The position numbers were made by a program, and so were the translations under genes. From Trichoplusia ni (lineage: Eukaryota; Arthropoda; Insecta; Lepidoptera; Noctuidae): 64,000 nucleotides of DNA. Of the stretch, positions 23,959 through 37,500 are shown piece after piece. Location: contig NC_039502.1 in NCBI RefSeq assembly GCF_003590095.1, forward strand, positions 2,480,001 to 2,544,000, in the 5' to 3' direction. Numbering within the stretch: position 1 is the stretch's first letter; each line of letters begins with the position of its first letter. The notes below the pieces were generated by a model. That model was not told the origin of the DNA. It was given only the letters and a program-made list of their open reading frames with translations, and did no database searches.

Positions 23959-26900
23959 TGTTACGAAAGTTAAATCAATTTCAGAACCTGTGTCAAAGTA
24001 ATGTCAAAATATCAAAAATCTATCTGTTGATTTTAACCTCAAAATAGAGTTTTCCGCTGCATTTTATATTCGCTTACATTTAGAATAAGTAGTAATTACA
24101 ATAAATAGCTACATAATACTATTATTTATTATTAACATACATTAACTTAATTATATAAGACATTTGTGTTAAGATAGGGCTGAAATCGTAGACAATACGA
24201 TTGTTATTCATCATTACAAAACTAAGTTTTGAATGGAACGTCCCTATCTGTAAATCAAGATCTTGAGTTATGTACGAGAACCTTTATGGTAACGACTCAA
24301 ATCAAAAGTTTAAATTACTTTGAGCAATACATAATTTTACGATGCAATACCTGTAGTAAGGTAAAGGGTAATTATTTAGGGCAGAATGAATTAATTGCCC
24401 AGATTTACCTGCACGAATAAATGTGTAACATCACGTTGCAACATTAGTACCTACAAATTACTGAGTTGCCAGTGTGTTAACGTTAATTAAATTATTTGCA
24501 ATAGTGTGCCATTCTTTGATAATGTTGGTATTGTGCGTAAACCTTCGTACGATGAGAAACTTAAATATTTTCACACACCTTGTCATAACGTTTGTTAAGA
24601 ACTTAAGAGACGCTTCTAAATTTGAAATTTATGAAATATTTTTCCTTTTTTTTCTGCCAAGGAGTTTGCTGCTTGTTTTCGACTTGTCACATAAATTGGG
24701 AATACGTTTGTTAAAAGCCTCTGTGTTGACGTAATATTAATTAAAAACAAGCTTAAAACAAGAAAAATATGTTAACGATGACTTGTTTTAATGAACAGAC
24801 ATATTACACATGCAATTATTTGTGGCATCAAAAGTATGTGCAAAGAATTATCGTTTACTATCTATTAAATTAATTACTGACGGCATTTTTACATTTCCGC
24901 ATTTATTATTACCATATGATTGTAATAAATGCTTAAAATGACTAGATTATGGTAGAGCAATGTTGCGGAATTTCTATAATTCTCAACTGTAACGACTTCC
25001 CTTTGCAAATGAAATTACAATGGAATATTTGCCGCACGGTCTGAGTTAAGCAAATTACATGTACTTAGTTTCATTGTTTACGTCTAATGTCCGATCAACG
25101 TTTCTTTTGATAAATTAATATTATTATTTATTTTACTACTAAATTCACAAATAGTATAATTTACGTTTCCACAACTGATGATTCTTTTACTTTTACAATC
25201 ATCATTTATTAACTGATACTTATACTGATACTGGTAATACTCCGTTATTACTGTTAACCATATATCAATTAAAAAAATATCTGTTACTTATACGAAAGGA
25301 GTTTATCATGCAATCTTAATAAGCATGTTAATACATACGATACTTAACGTAACAATGCAAAACATCACAACAATTACGTACAATTAACAAAAAAAGCGCT
25401 TTTGAAATTCGCAGTAGGTAGTCCGTAACTGTACTTAAGGCATAAATCACGTCTGTCAAGTCGTATTACTCAATGTACACATCAGTACTCATCTGTACGA
25501 GCTTCGTTACTAGTATATGGAGCGTGACATCGATTTAGTATGCACACGCGTACGCCAGTTATGTGACAAATGACAACACTACGCGGGAATACGAGAGGCG
25601 TTTACGTAAAGCGCAGGTAAGAGATACAGGGGGATTTTTTAAAAGCGGTATTTGAGACATAGCCTTTTTAGATTGAAGTATTTTGAGTTGTTTGGTTTTT
25701 GACCTGTGGTTTCTATAACGCTGTAAATAAATATTTAAGGTGGTTTCTTAATTAGTTTACTGCATGAAATTGACTCTGCCTCATCGTAAGTAAAGAATAC
25801 GTTCATTGCAGAAAACAAATTTTATTTTATACAAATCGTTACAATATTATTTAAATCCAATAAGAAATATTTTGTTTATGTAAACAATTATAATAAATAT
25901 CCGTTCATAAGACAATGAATTATTAAGATTGTTGTATGCAAGTAAACCTTAATAATTAGCCAAAAGAGCGTGCGTAATAAAATATTATTAATACTATACT
26001 TGACATCATTAAACCATGACCATGTAATGTTCATGGACTAGTTATAATGAAAGGGTACCTATCTTATTTATGGCTAACATAACTTTTATTGTTTCCGCAT
26101 ATAACAAATTATGTCAAACGAATGTTACATATCCGTTATCTTTAATCTTTAAAACGATAGAAATGATGTATTTAAAAATATTTTTTTCGCAAATGTATTT
26201 TTTTTTTAAAACACGCATTATTGGTTTCTCCATATTTACGCAAAACGTACCTAGTGTTGTAATATAGGCACGTAGACGCATTTACGTAGGTGTGAGACTG
26301 TCATTTGTTATTGGGTCACATCACAAAGGACAAAGTGGTTTAGGAGATGAGTGTCTGTAGCAAATACTATGTGTAATAATACGTCTTTCTGTAGTTAAAT
26401 TTCAAAAGCGCATCAGTGAGAAGAGACTGATAATTTATTTATTATATCAAATAAGGAATACTAGTGTAGGGACTCTGCTCATCGCGACGTAGTCGTAAAG
26501 ATGTCGTATTATCTTTCCAAATCTAAACTTCACTGAAGGATAAGAAAACGAATTATTTCTCATATTCATACACGTTTCCTCAATTTATTTCGACTCACTT
26601 TAATACAACCTAATAGGCACTTGTACTACACATAATAGACACATATGAATCTAAATACAGTGTAGGCACAAAATCATCACGACACTTCAATGTCGTACAG
26701 CGGCATAAAGAAACACGGAACCAAAACGTTTAGCGTGACGCACAACACTATTACAGACAACGACCATACATTAAAAGCTCATAGACAATTAATCTTAAAC
26801 CAGAAAGACAATTTCTTTCCTGCTACATTTGTACGATAAACAAAGGCTATTAATAAAGCAAAAACAAACACTGTTATTCAAATTTCGAACATTCTGTTAT

Positions 26901-27524
26901 TAATGATGTTAAACCTTTTGGAACACCAGTTATTTGTTTTCGTAAAGTTTGTAATATTTCAATGAATACTCTTTTATTTTCAAGAGATAAATGCGAACGA
27001 AGATTTAATCAAAACATTTTTTATTTTATTTATTTGATTTGATCGCAAGCTTTAAAGTTATTATGCCAGCTAGCATTTAGCTCGTAATATATTTTGAATC
27101 GGTCTCTTATCAAGACAGGATTCGAATTGAAAATAAGTGGGTGTGGACTTTCATACCTGTTCGTAAAATAAATTTAAAAAGGAATACGTATGGCGTATTA
27201 AACTGCATAATAACATCTTATGCATAAATGTTTAGCTTTTTAATTTCGGTAATAAATAAATGCAATTAATGGTTCATTCAATATTGTTTAAAGTTCTACG
27301 TGAGTTATTATAGCTTGGGAACATTTCGATTGGAATTTGAAGAGCACTAATATCAGGATAAATTGAATATTAGATTCATTCAAAATTTATATTAAGGTTT
27401 CATATTTGGAAAGATTAATGGTATATTCACTGACAGAATTAACTCAAGGTTTTAACTAACGTCATTTGTTTTAGTATTCCTATATTGAATGGCATTCCAA
27501 TCTTTACTTATTTGATTTATTTTA
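23959..27524. other. Non-coding stretch
   Basis: I support no gene here. A CpG-richer patch lies at about 25,490-25,620 and ends in a perfect plus-strand splice donor (GCGCAG|GTAAGAG near 25,614), which could be a non-coding exon, but there is no other support. Confidence 0.4.
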
Positions 27525-27780
27525 ATCTTTGCTCATGCCTCTGTCTGTGTGTCTTCCTCTCAAATTGATCGCTTCATGTGAATGGAACCGAACGACAATA
27601 TATGACTGTCCAGCAAACATTGCTTTGTTGTGTCATATGAACGAAAAAAACAACTCTCTTAGGAGTAGGAAAAATAGATGTCTTCCGATTTTCGGACCTA
27701 CGGAAATTTCATAACAATCGGTCGAGCCGTTTCGGAGGAGTTCAGACACGAGAATAAAATGACGAATAAAACGAATAAAA
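27525..27780 (+). repeat. Decayed dispersed repeat
   Basis: The stretch with CTGTCTGTGTGTCTTCC near its start and CGGTCGAGCCGTTTCGGAGG near 27,719 resembles a tail sequence found many times in lepidopteran genomes. It carries no intact coding sequence. The family assignment is from memory of the motif only. Confidence 0.45.
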
Positions 27781-30700
27781 ATGTTAATATATTACAAGTA
27801 TATTCTCTTTTTAAATACGAATTTCCTTTGTAGGTCATTCGCTGATGAGTTAGTGAATCGTAGCAGTTGTTTTTTTCCGCGCCAGTACGAACACACGACT
27901 TTTTTCCTGACGTAACTCTTTGGTAACGTGCGTTTACTGCCTTACTATGTCATTACTATCGTGACAGTGTTTTGTTTAACGATTACTCACGCGTATTGTT
28001 GCGTGCGATCGCGGATGTTATTGTTTGGTGATTAACGCAAAGAAAGTCGTTTTACGTTAGGTATTTTTACGGTTATTATAGAGATGGTTTGTTATTTTTA
28101 ATCGATTAGCGTGCAACGTGGAAACTGTTGTTGTATCATACTTTTTTGGGATATTGCGTATTAGGTAAGGCAATACAATGTGTAATTTACGGCATTATAT
28201 TACACTGATTATACATTAGTTAAAATATAAGCTATAACGGTAGTTGTTACTATAAAACGATGGACACTTAAGCCATATTTACTTGATATGATTAACGATT
28301 GCAAAATCGTGCAAAATTTTATGCTTCTTATGACTTAAACTGTAGGTTGCTGATTTATCTAATGGAATAACAATGCGGCTAACGACGCCGATAATATTGA
28401 CTGTTCTGTGTACATTATCCCATCATTGGTATTAGAGAGGTCCATGCTCAAGGATGCATTGCCTAGAACAAAATTTATTGTGTCGCACTATGGAACGTGA
28501 CTGCAAAATAATAGTGTTTATGTTCTGTGTGGTAGCATGTCTTAAACAATTCAAGTGTTACTTAAATATATGATGTACAAAAGTTTTGCATGCAGTCACG
28601 ATTTGCTGTTCTCTTCCCAAATTTGAGTCCTGTCTATTTGATTGGTTGTTGGCTCTTGAATTTGGTTCTTTGGGAAATCAAGGCGTATGATATTAGAATG
28701 GTAATTAAATTGTACTTTAGCATTGGGCTTTGATGATGATCGTAATTTAATTTTAAAAGCCATGTTGTCATGAAATTGGATTCATAAAATTTATTGAGGA
28801 TTATAAAGATAAGTTCGTTTTTAATATCAACATTAAAATTAACTTAACCGTCGTTAGCATTGCAATTAGCATGCATGCCATTCACTAAGCAAAGGTAAAT
28901 AGATTAAAATTTTAGTTCCGATTTATTTCAAGATAAAGAAATTAAAAGACCATCCATTTTACATGATTTAAAAGCGATACGAAGAGTATTCGAATTCTCT
29001 TTCCAAGTATTTCACAACAGGAACTTCAAGAATAAGAACGGTTGCAATATCAAAAACATGTCGACAGGATTAAATCAACAGTAATGCAGTCACGACTCCA
29101 TTCAGAAATTTCGAAAGCCTATGAAGATGATACAATATCCCAAGTACAAAGGTAGAAAGCATCGTTTGAACTAAGCTCACTTCCCGATGACGTAACATAA
29201 ATAATTGATCTCATTTGTCAAATCATTAAGTCGTGTTCTATTAAATGTCGGCTAATGAATTTTTGTAAGCACACAATGATATCGTATAAGGCATAAATGA
29301 AGAGCAAAGACTCATAAGTTGTTCTGTTAATGTTACGTAGGCGTTAGTGAGAAGTCGTGAGTTTGATCCGTTTGTCAATTTAGAGTTAGGAAAGAGCAAA
29401 TTAGGCTAGTGATAGTTGTGAAAATATCTACACTGGTTGTGACATGTGTGTTTATGATGATTGATATCGTATTGTTTAAGTTCCAGTCCATTTGTTAATC
29501 TGTCCATTTGGATTTTTAAATCTATTAATCATTGGTTCAATAGTTGACCAGTAATTACCGGCATTAATATCATAAGTAATCAACGCCTGCAAAGTGTAAA
29601 TCTTCATGAATGAATATGACAGACTTTAAATCAACCTTTATCGTTATTTAATTAGAAGGTATGTCAAAAATACAAAGCATGAATGTTATTTAATGCTCAG
29701 TATTATTCATTTTCTATTTTAGTAATATTTTAGGATTATCTCATTCCGGTATCGAATGTTTTCGATCACTTCCAAAGCCGTCTTCCTACTTTTAAGGCAA
29801 ATCTACTGCTTACGTAAGGTTCCAATAGAAAGGTGCTCTTTATGGGTCAATCAAGTTACCCTTTACGTTTGAATTTCATATAGGCATGAGAAGAAGAATA
29901 TTTATGATAGAGGCGTGTCGGAACAAAATTGATGTCTAATTGTTGTCCGTTACATAAACAATACTTGATTCGAAGTTTTGGTTTTGAAATATGTGCATTA
30001 TCTTTAGGTGTATGCATTGAGGCTATAATTATTTATTGAAATACACCGCAGCCTATTCTGGGATGAGTAATAAATGACCAAGAATAGCCCGAGTTGTCTC
30101 TCTGCGGTAATAAAGGTTACAAAGATACCGTCGCACCAGAAATGGGCAGTCCCTTTGCGAAATATTGAATTTTCGAAATTTTTTTTGCATATCATTATAT
30201 TATTATGAATCGTCACAGCCCATAAACTTTGAAATTATTATATATTGCTTATTAATTATTAAAATCGTATTCTTCAATAAACAACAAATCTATAATTAAA
30301 ACATTTTCAAGGAAATTAAATGGTCGTAACACATTAACTACGTTAATGATCTTGACTGCAAGGCTAATGCATTTGATACCATGTAACATGCAATTATTAC
30401 GTAGAAATGATGTTAAACAGTTATTAAATAACAAGAGAAGAATATAAATTGACAAATTTATTCTGTATTAAGATGTCTGACTTCAAAATTGTTAACAGTA
30501 AATCTTGAATGAATGTCGATGTCTTATGTTTAGTGTTTACGTTTTGGTGTCCCCCAAGGTAATCCTTTAGGTTCAGCGAAATTTGATTTGATATGTATTC
30601 AGTTATTAAGAAAAATATATCTATTCTTGTAGGGAAATTATTAACTGATATAATTACTATCTGGTTTATATACAGAACACTAACTCATTTAATGTATTAT

Positions 30701-32285
30701 TCATATCCGTTGATTATACGTTCTCTAAGTCTAGTCTTAATCGTTTACCTATATCCTGTTCATTAAGAAAGTGAGGTCGAATAAAAAAGTCGTCTAATTT
30801 TTAATTTGACTATCAGACAAAATCATTACATGACATAATGACAAGTGTCAATTTGTTAGAAAATCTGACTGAAGAAATGAAAGCGTGTCATTATAGCTTG
30901 TCACGCCTTTTGATAAAGTAATTAAATTACAAGTTTTTTTTTTCTAATTGGCTCATGTAACTACCGATTGGGTGCCGATCCAGAGTAGTTGTCACGACGA
31001 CTTTGTCTTTTAAGTAGACAGTTCCGATTCGAGGATTTGATAGCTTTGACAGTTGTACCGGTTGTTGACCACAGATGTAATATACTTTAAGTACCGGTTG
31101 AAATTAATGACCGTAAATATGTGGTTGTTCTATTAGCGATAGAGTTTTGACATAACCCAAAAGATAAGGTTTACTGTTCCAGTGAAAGTATCTTTAACTT
31201 GTTGATACCGGGACAACGTTGTATATTTCTTAAAAAATATGTCGTGAGAAAATGTCATAGTTCTTTTTTCATGAAAAGCGATATTAATCAATTTAAATGT
31301 GTCACAATTGTGCTGGGAGACTAGTAACAAATTAGAATATTAAGGTTATCCGTTCGTGAAGTATATGTATCAATTCTAATAGACCAGTTAAATTTTCAAT
31401 TACGCCATTTACAAGCTGTTGTCTAGTCAAGGCTGGTATCGGTATTGTAAACTATACTTTTACTTGAACGGTTGTGACGTATTTAAGTAATAACATGTTA
31501 AACTACTATCTTTTATTTAGAAATTCAATTGCCAAGAGAGAAACGAAGCGATCTAGTACGTTATGTGTACATCGGGCTGTAATCGACTAAAACCCACATG
31601 CCGTAAAATTTTCTGCTGGCTTACTACAGAAACGGTGTTCCAAGAAACCGCACATAATTTAACCCATAATCAACATCCCATAAATCGTAGAAGGTATCTA
31701 CCGCGTACGTTCCTTACATAAGCCGAAACTCGCAAAGTGGAAGCCATGCAGCTACGGTTATGACATCGATTTTATGCGTTGATTGATCGCTTAGTGGCCG
31801 GATGTTTTGTGTCATTAGAACTCAAGGCTTTTGCTGTTTGTAAACATAAAACTATCTAGTAACCTTTTCAAATTAAATGTATAGTTAAATGAAATGCTAT
31901 AAGTAAAAACTTTCAAATCTGTTGAAAGCGGATGATTGATTGATCATTTCACACAAACTATTATCATTAATTCTATTATCTAATTCTACTATCTATAAAC
32001 TATTTTCATGAAATCTACACAAAGGAAACAAATGTTAAATCAAGTCAAATTCCATTCGTTCTCATCATCTCTTGAATGTTCTTAAAGTGAAATTAATCGA
32101 ATTTCGACCAGCAGCGTTTACAATTTATGAATTCCAAGATTTGCTTTGCGTGGCAAATATCAAAATTGAGTATTTGTAGTACGCAATGGTTATAAATACA
32201 AACACTAATTATAATTATTACAATGAGCACTAATATGCGTGGTAATGTTGTGTATAATTAAAATTACACGCAAATTAATATTTCG
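27781..32285. other. Stretch without an intact gene; possible coding relics
   Basis: A CpG-richer patch at 27,860-28,030 may be regulatory. On the minus strand, 31,822-31,555 reads as one frame interrupted by three stops (a single TAA, then TAG-TAA), with many codons beginning in G, including DTFYDLWDVDYGLNYVRFLG. That suggests a decayed coding sequence of about 85-100 codons. Other open pieces at 30,961-31,499 and 29,860-30,455 (minus) are no better than chance by the same test. Confidence 0.35.
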
Positions 32286-33330
32286 TTAGCTATTAACATG
32301 CGACCTTAGTGCTGAACCAATAATAACAACCTTCAAGTAATGAACAGTGCATACATTCCCTGTTTTATTCTTGCATAATTTGAGAGTAATGGGGATCAAT
32401 AAAGGTTCCACATAAGATTCCATTCTATCCAGATCTTTTAAGCACACATTTCTGTATTTAAGTTTATCGGCGTCCATACTATAGTACCTATCAATTATTT
32501 TCATTAGTGTCTTCAATTTACTTGACGTTCAATTTAAGAAAGGTTTTATTTTGGCATTCACTAATTGTACATCTATTTGGTCAGTTTCTCCTTGGTTTCA
32601 CAATCTAAGATAGGAGGTGAAGGCATATTGTTTACTTTTTCTGTATCCAAAGTTACGGCAGTAGAATCCACAAAAGCACAAGCAAGCTCAAAGATTACAC
32701 ATACAACTCTTTTAACAGTTATAAGTGCATTATGTAAGAACACGTGCTTTGTAAATTCAGTATCTATGAGGTCATTTGCCCTTTGATTACACCCGTAAGG
32801 ATCTATTGTTACGTCTTTGACATCGCCACTTTCCAAGTCAACGATAAAATTAAGGCTTCAGGCGATGGTTTCATCATTCTGTCCAATTAGATAAGTTGCT
32901 TGAACGTTACCAGCGCCTTGTAAAACGTGTGTAGAACTTTTCTCACCATTTATCTCATAACATATGTACAGTGCCTATATAACTATTTCAGTATTTTCTT
33001 TCTTGTCGAATTGTTCTACTTGTATAAGTGCCTGGTTGTTTTTATCTCGAAACGCCATAGGATGAAAATATATTTTTGCGTCAGATTATAACCAAAGTTT
33101 GCACCCAAAAGATTGAACAACCGGAGAGTTTATAGGAACTCATTGTTCAAGATACATACAACCCACAAGGCACTAAAATCTTTGCTTGCCATCTTGTTAA
33201 AGATCAGGAAAGAAAATGAACCATCAATTGTTTTCTGCGGTTCATTATCTTTCTCAACGATTATGTACGAACCCTTAAGTACTTGGTGCCATAACATTAT
33301 GGTATCACGTAACGAAGGTATTTAAGTACC
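32286..33330 (-). pseudogene. Broken intronless coding sequence, family not recognised
   Basis: Read on the minus strand from about 33,330, one frame gives LKGSYIIVEKDNEPQKTIDG and SFSFLIFNKMASKDFSALWV, then a TAA near 33,130. After a frame change near 33,058 a second frame runs about 165 codons to 32,573 with only two stops (TAG near 32,975, TGA near 32,857); it contains ENGE-type acidic stretches and FTKHVFLHNALITVKRVV. A further frame change near 32,572 leads to a last part with a TGA near 32,531 and the piece RNVCLKDLDRMESYVEPLLI before the final TAA. In the 165-codon part about one codon in three begins with G, roughly twice the base frequency, and two stops were seen where about a dozen are expected by chance. 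That is a real coding signature. No introns or poly(A) tail are seen. It could be a fossil DNA-virus gene, a transposon gene or a retrocopy. Not expressed as an intact protein. Confidence 0.6.
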
Positions 33331-35165
33331 TTCACTATCGGCACCGGTAGTAGCATATGCCGAGCCTCTCACGGAAGTAAACATAGGAAGCGAACGTCCC
33401 ACGTTTTTCTATTAATAATTGAGATACCGACAATTGTTGTAGGTTGAATTGTCTCAGTTTTTGGTGTGATACTCTTTTTGTGGACTTGCGAATATAAAGT
33501 TTATGGTGGTTATTGTTATACATTCGGAAACAAGTTAATGTACTTGCTAACAATAAACGTGGCCATCAATACTCCAATTTTTCCAGTAAAAAATTTACAG
33601 GCCGATAATATTAAATATATTTAAAAAATATTGGAAAATGAAATTGGACAAAAGAACTCAGTAACGTACTTAACCTCAATAGCGGATTGAATAGTCAATA
33701 ACGATCATCAACACTCAAACTGAGTTATGTGAACATGTGGGCTTAAAAAACAATTTAGATCTAGATCAAAAGCTTAAATTCATATACTTCCGGATCATCA
33801 AAACAAAACATGGAATCATGCAACAACTGTTGTATAACAACCAAAAACTATTGAACTTTCAATAAAATCATAATATTATGAGCAATAATTTACTTAAATT
33901 GTTCCGTATACCGGATTATGACATCAACCACAGAACAGTATTAATATAATGTCCGTATTAACAGGAGGTAAGATGGTAATAACGTTGATGGGATAATGTT
34001 AGGTTATCACCGCAGAATGAAAGTGTAAACTGTGTTGATGCTAATATTTGGTATTCTGGTACCGTGCTTGTAAGCGGCCGTTCGAATGGCAATTTGAATG
34101 GCTATTACAACTCATATATGCATTTTTAAATACGATGGAACTTGTGTCGGGTTTCCTTTGTCACTATACGTTGACACAATCTGTCACATACTTGATCGTT
34201 GAATACCGCTTTATTTTAAATATATAGAAAAGTTCGGACATGTAAACGGCAATGAAATGGCCAAAAGTCGGATGCGAATGAAGGAATTAAGTAAGATCTC
34301 TCTTGAATCGAAATGATATCAGTCTGCGATTGAAAGGGATCTTAAACATGTCAGGTCTCGGAATATCATGTTTTTGGTCGAAAATATTATATCCGGTTAC
34401 GTAACAGCGACTTCACAGAATTTCACTTATGGATATGAATCACGGACCAAAAGTTTCGCTTTCTTGATTATTAACTATAGTTCAACAAAAACATATTCTT
34501 TACCGCAAACGGCTTACAAGTTTTTACGACACTGAAAGCAGTGGTTTTATATGAAGAGGAAATAAAATAAATGGAACTGTAAAATAACATGCGAAACAGG
34601 TTGTGGATGAATAGAACGGATTTTTAAGTAGCTTTTGAAATATAAATTCTATATTTCAGCTATTGGCTAAGAACATACCATAATACTAATTCACGTTAAT
34701 TTGCATCCCTGTGTATGTTGTTTGTTATATCCTGTCAGAAGATTCCAAAAGCTTTTCCTTAATGATATGACAACAATATTTCCATTTAATTTTATTGATA
34801 CGCTCCTAAAAATACTACCGAAAATTTAAACGTTATTAATAGCCTGCGAAACCAAGTCGTACACATTGCACTTCCGAAAGCATTTATCAAAAGTAACCAT
34901 TCATCAATTAATGTCAAAGATTTCTGATTAACAAGTTCTGCTTCATGCTTTTTAATATTTCTTCCTTGAAAGATTTCATTGTTGTATTAAAAAATAAGCT
35001 AGTGATGCGGATCTGACTTCGAAAGAGTTCCGGCGTTCGTATCATAACTTTTTACTGTTCAATTACTTTTTGCGGCTGAAGAAATTGATAGCCTTTGTGT
35101 CCTCTTTAATTGCAATGTCGACTACCTTATAAATAGCACGACAAGAACTGTTTTCTTTCATTGTG
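33331..35165. other. Possible further coding relics, both strands
   Basis: The plus strand at 34,024-34,545 reads as two successive frames, the second about 129 codons with two stops. It includes CVDANIWYSGTVLVSG and NIMFLVENIISGYVTATSQ, and the first 65 codons are enriched in G-starting codons. The minus strand at 35,161-35,066 has a start codon followed by 32 open codons with similar enrichment. These may be decayed neighbours of the broken gene at 32.3-33.3 kb. The evidence is weak: AT-rich random DNA gives open runs of 30-60 codons almost everywhere. Confidence 0.3.
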
Positions 35166-37122
35166 TTTTTGTTAAGAAATTGTTTTTATTTCTACTAACT
35201 TTACTAAACGTTAAAGAACATCTTAAAATATACAATAAATAAACAAGTTCACTGGTTCAGTGGGTGATTCGGCGATCAGCGAATCTTTAGTGACATTTCG
35301 AAAGATTATGCTAATTGGAATTGATAGCGATGATATAACGAACAATATGTTATGTGGGCTAATGAGGTCTTTGACGTTCAGTCGTAACCCGATGACCGTC
35401 ATTCGTGTGAGGTCGGCGATCTTCGGAATACTTCGGTATTTATTGTTAGCTAATGGATGTAGATGGGATGTAGAGTAACAAGCTAGACCTTTAGGGCTTA
35501 GGTTTCTATGGATTGATGAATGAGACTATTCTGATTCATTGGTGTTCCATTACGCTGAAGGATATTCCTCCCTTCCTTTTTCCGCATGCCTCAGTCATGG
35601 CTCTTTGGGACCTGATCTATAAAAAGATTTAAAGACTAACACTAGATCCTTTTAAGCAGTTTTCTTTCTATTGCTTACGAAGCCGCTTTCGTGCTGATGG
35701 CGAAATTTCAATGAAATTTGTCATTTATATTCGACAGTCTTATATCTGGCTACGTCCTTACAGTTCGCGACATTTACATTTACATAGTGTGCCTTGAATA
35801 CCACTTGGTATTATATCACCCGTTACACAATGGAGCTTTCTCCTTCATATCTCTTCATTTAATTTATTGTGTTGGTTGTATTCTCTAGATTATTGTTAAT
35901 CAGTGGTGTTGATTGTTCTTTGGTGTTAATTTTTGTAAGAAAAACAGTTTCATGCATCCTTTTTGACCGCACTAATATTATGAACCCAGATTTGGACTTG
36001 TAATTATGAAAATTGAAATCTACGTAACTTATTGAATATCACCAACATGTTCGCGTCCATTGAAAGTTTAATGAAGTTAGACAAGAATGGAATTAGAATT
36101 TCATTATCTATTTTACGAATCAGAGAAATCAATAGGCATTCTTACGGGTTCAAAGAGCAAATGCGTGAGTTTATCTTAATCAGCACTTCCGGACAGAGGT
36201 CGCAAAACACAATGAGAGGTCACCTTAGCTTTCTATTCAAGTAGCATCAAAAGTCCATTCAGATAATATTGGCGACCATTGATGTACACGAATTATATAT
36301 TTACGATATTTTGTATTTTAGATGGATCCGTTGAATGCTTTGCTATCGCTAAAATGATCACAGCCTCTGACATTGATGACGTACCCCGTAGTTTAGGGAG
36401 TTATTATACCTTATATACTTTTTTTCATGATTGTGTTTTGTTTTTAAAATGGAACGTGTTTAAAGTTGGGTTAACGGACAAAATGTTGACAGTCTCTGAG
36501 TTTGTCGACATACCTCGTGGTTAAGGTAATTGATATCTCTATGTTGCAAGTCTCGATTTTTAGTGATGATATAAGTAGGTTTTATGTAGATGTTTTACCG
36601 ATTTCACACTTCCTTCTCTTTATTATACCTACTTAAAACCTGCTAACTGCATCCTGTACTAACTGTATCCTTCTTCCTGTTCATAACTCCAACTTGCACC
36701 GTATACGTACCTGGAATTCAAAGAAAATATTATATTAAAATGTGAATAGTTTATCGTTATTTTTAAAACTCATGACAAAATTATTTTTTATAAATTAATA
36801 TTTTTTTCATTTTCCGTGAAAGTACCATTTGATTGCTTGCTTTTACAAGAAAAATATACGCCTTAAAAAACGATCATATAGCAAACGAGGAGCAAATCAA
36901 GTTCTAACTAGCAAATATTTACAGTTTTTTTCCGTTAATTTTCCGATTGAGTCAATATTTGCTTACTAACTACTAAATTATTAAATACATTCATTCACAG
37001 TATTGGAATAACTGTAATATCTTTGTATTGAGTCAGTCGGAATGCCAAGCCACTTATCTAATTCAAGCCGGTGCCTGTACCATGATATCAAGATAGTCTT
37101 TTAAAGGTAAAAAATTGTCGTA
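35166..37122. other. Non-coding stretch
   Basis: It contains open frames of 70-81 codons (35,260-35,478; 36,032-36,244; 36,279-36,524) with no recognisable motif. The last includes a diverged tandem duplication, listed separately. Confidence 0.4.
36351..36526 (+). repeat. Diverged tandem duplication (two 47-bp units, 129 bp apart)
   Basis: The unit 36,351-36,397 (AAAATGATCACAGCCTCTGA...) and the unit 36,480-36,526 (AAAATGTTGACAGTCTCTGA...) match at 36 of 47 bases. Both lie in the same open frame, giving KMITASDIDDVPRSLG and KMLTVSEFVDIPRG. The second copy ends in a stop. Confidence 0.45.
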
Positions 37123-37173
37123 GTGAAAAAGAGACAGCACTCTACATTGCAAGTATAGTCCTCTCGCTCCCAC
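37123..37173 (-). repeat. Short dispersed repeat, copy 1 (minus)
   Basis: Read on the minus strand it begins GTGGGAGCGAGAGGACTA and ends CTGTCTCTTTTTCAC. It matches the plus-strand copies at 40,279 and 61,766 in order and spacing, so it is a member of one small repeat family. Confidence 0.5.
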
Positions 37174-37344
37174 AACTGCAACAGTCTAGACGAAGAGCTT
37201 GTTGTAAGTGCAATGCTATACTGCCTTAACGGTGATTAATTAGTGTCTTAGATAATAAACATACTCAAAAGGATTTGTTTAGTTAACCGCATTGCTTGGT
37301 ACTAGTTTTTGAATACAGAATTTAAAATAAGTACATATCGTTAT

Positions 37345-37500
37345 GATTTTGCTAAGAGCTAATCTTGGGCAGTCCTGTGAGAAAGCATCGAGCTCCATCT
37401 CCTTTTGGGCCTTTACTTATAGTCTCCTCTCGTTATTATCCGCTAAATGTCGAAATTGGAGAAGGGGAGCCTTGGGTCTGCAGTGGGACACTAATGAAAA
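37345..37500 (+). repeat. Decayed interspersed repeat
   Basis: The segment with GGGCAGTCCTGTGAGAAAGC, CCATCTCCTTTTGGGCC and GGTCTGCAGTGGGACACTA resembles repeat tails common in Lepidoptera. It is moderately GC-rich against AT-rich flanks. There is no intact coding sequence. Confidence 0.5.
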
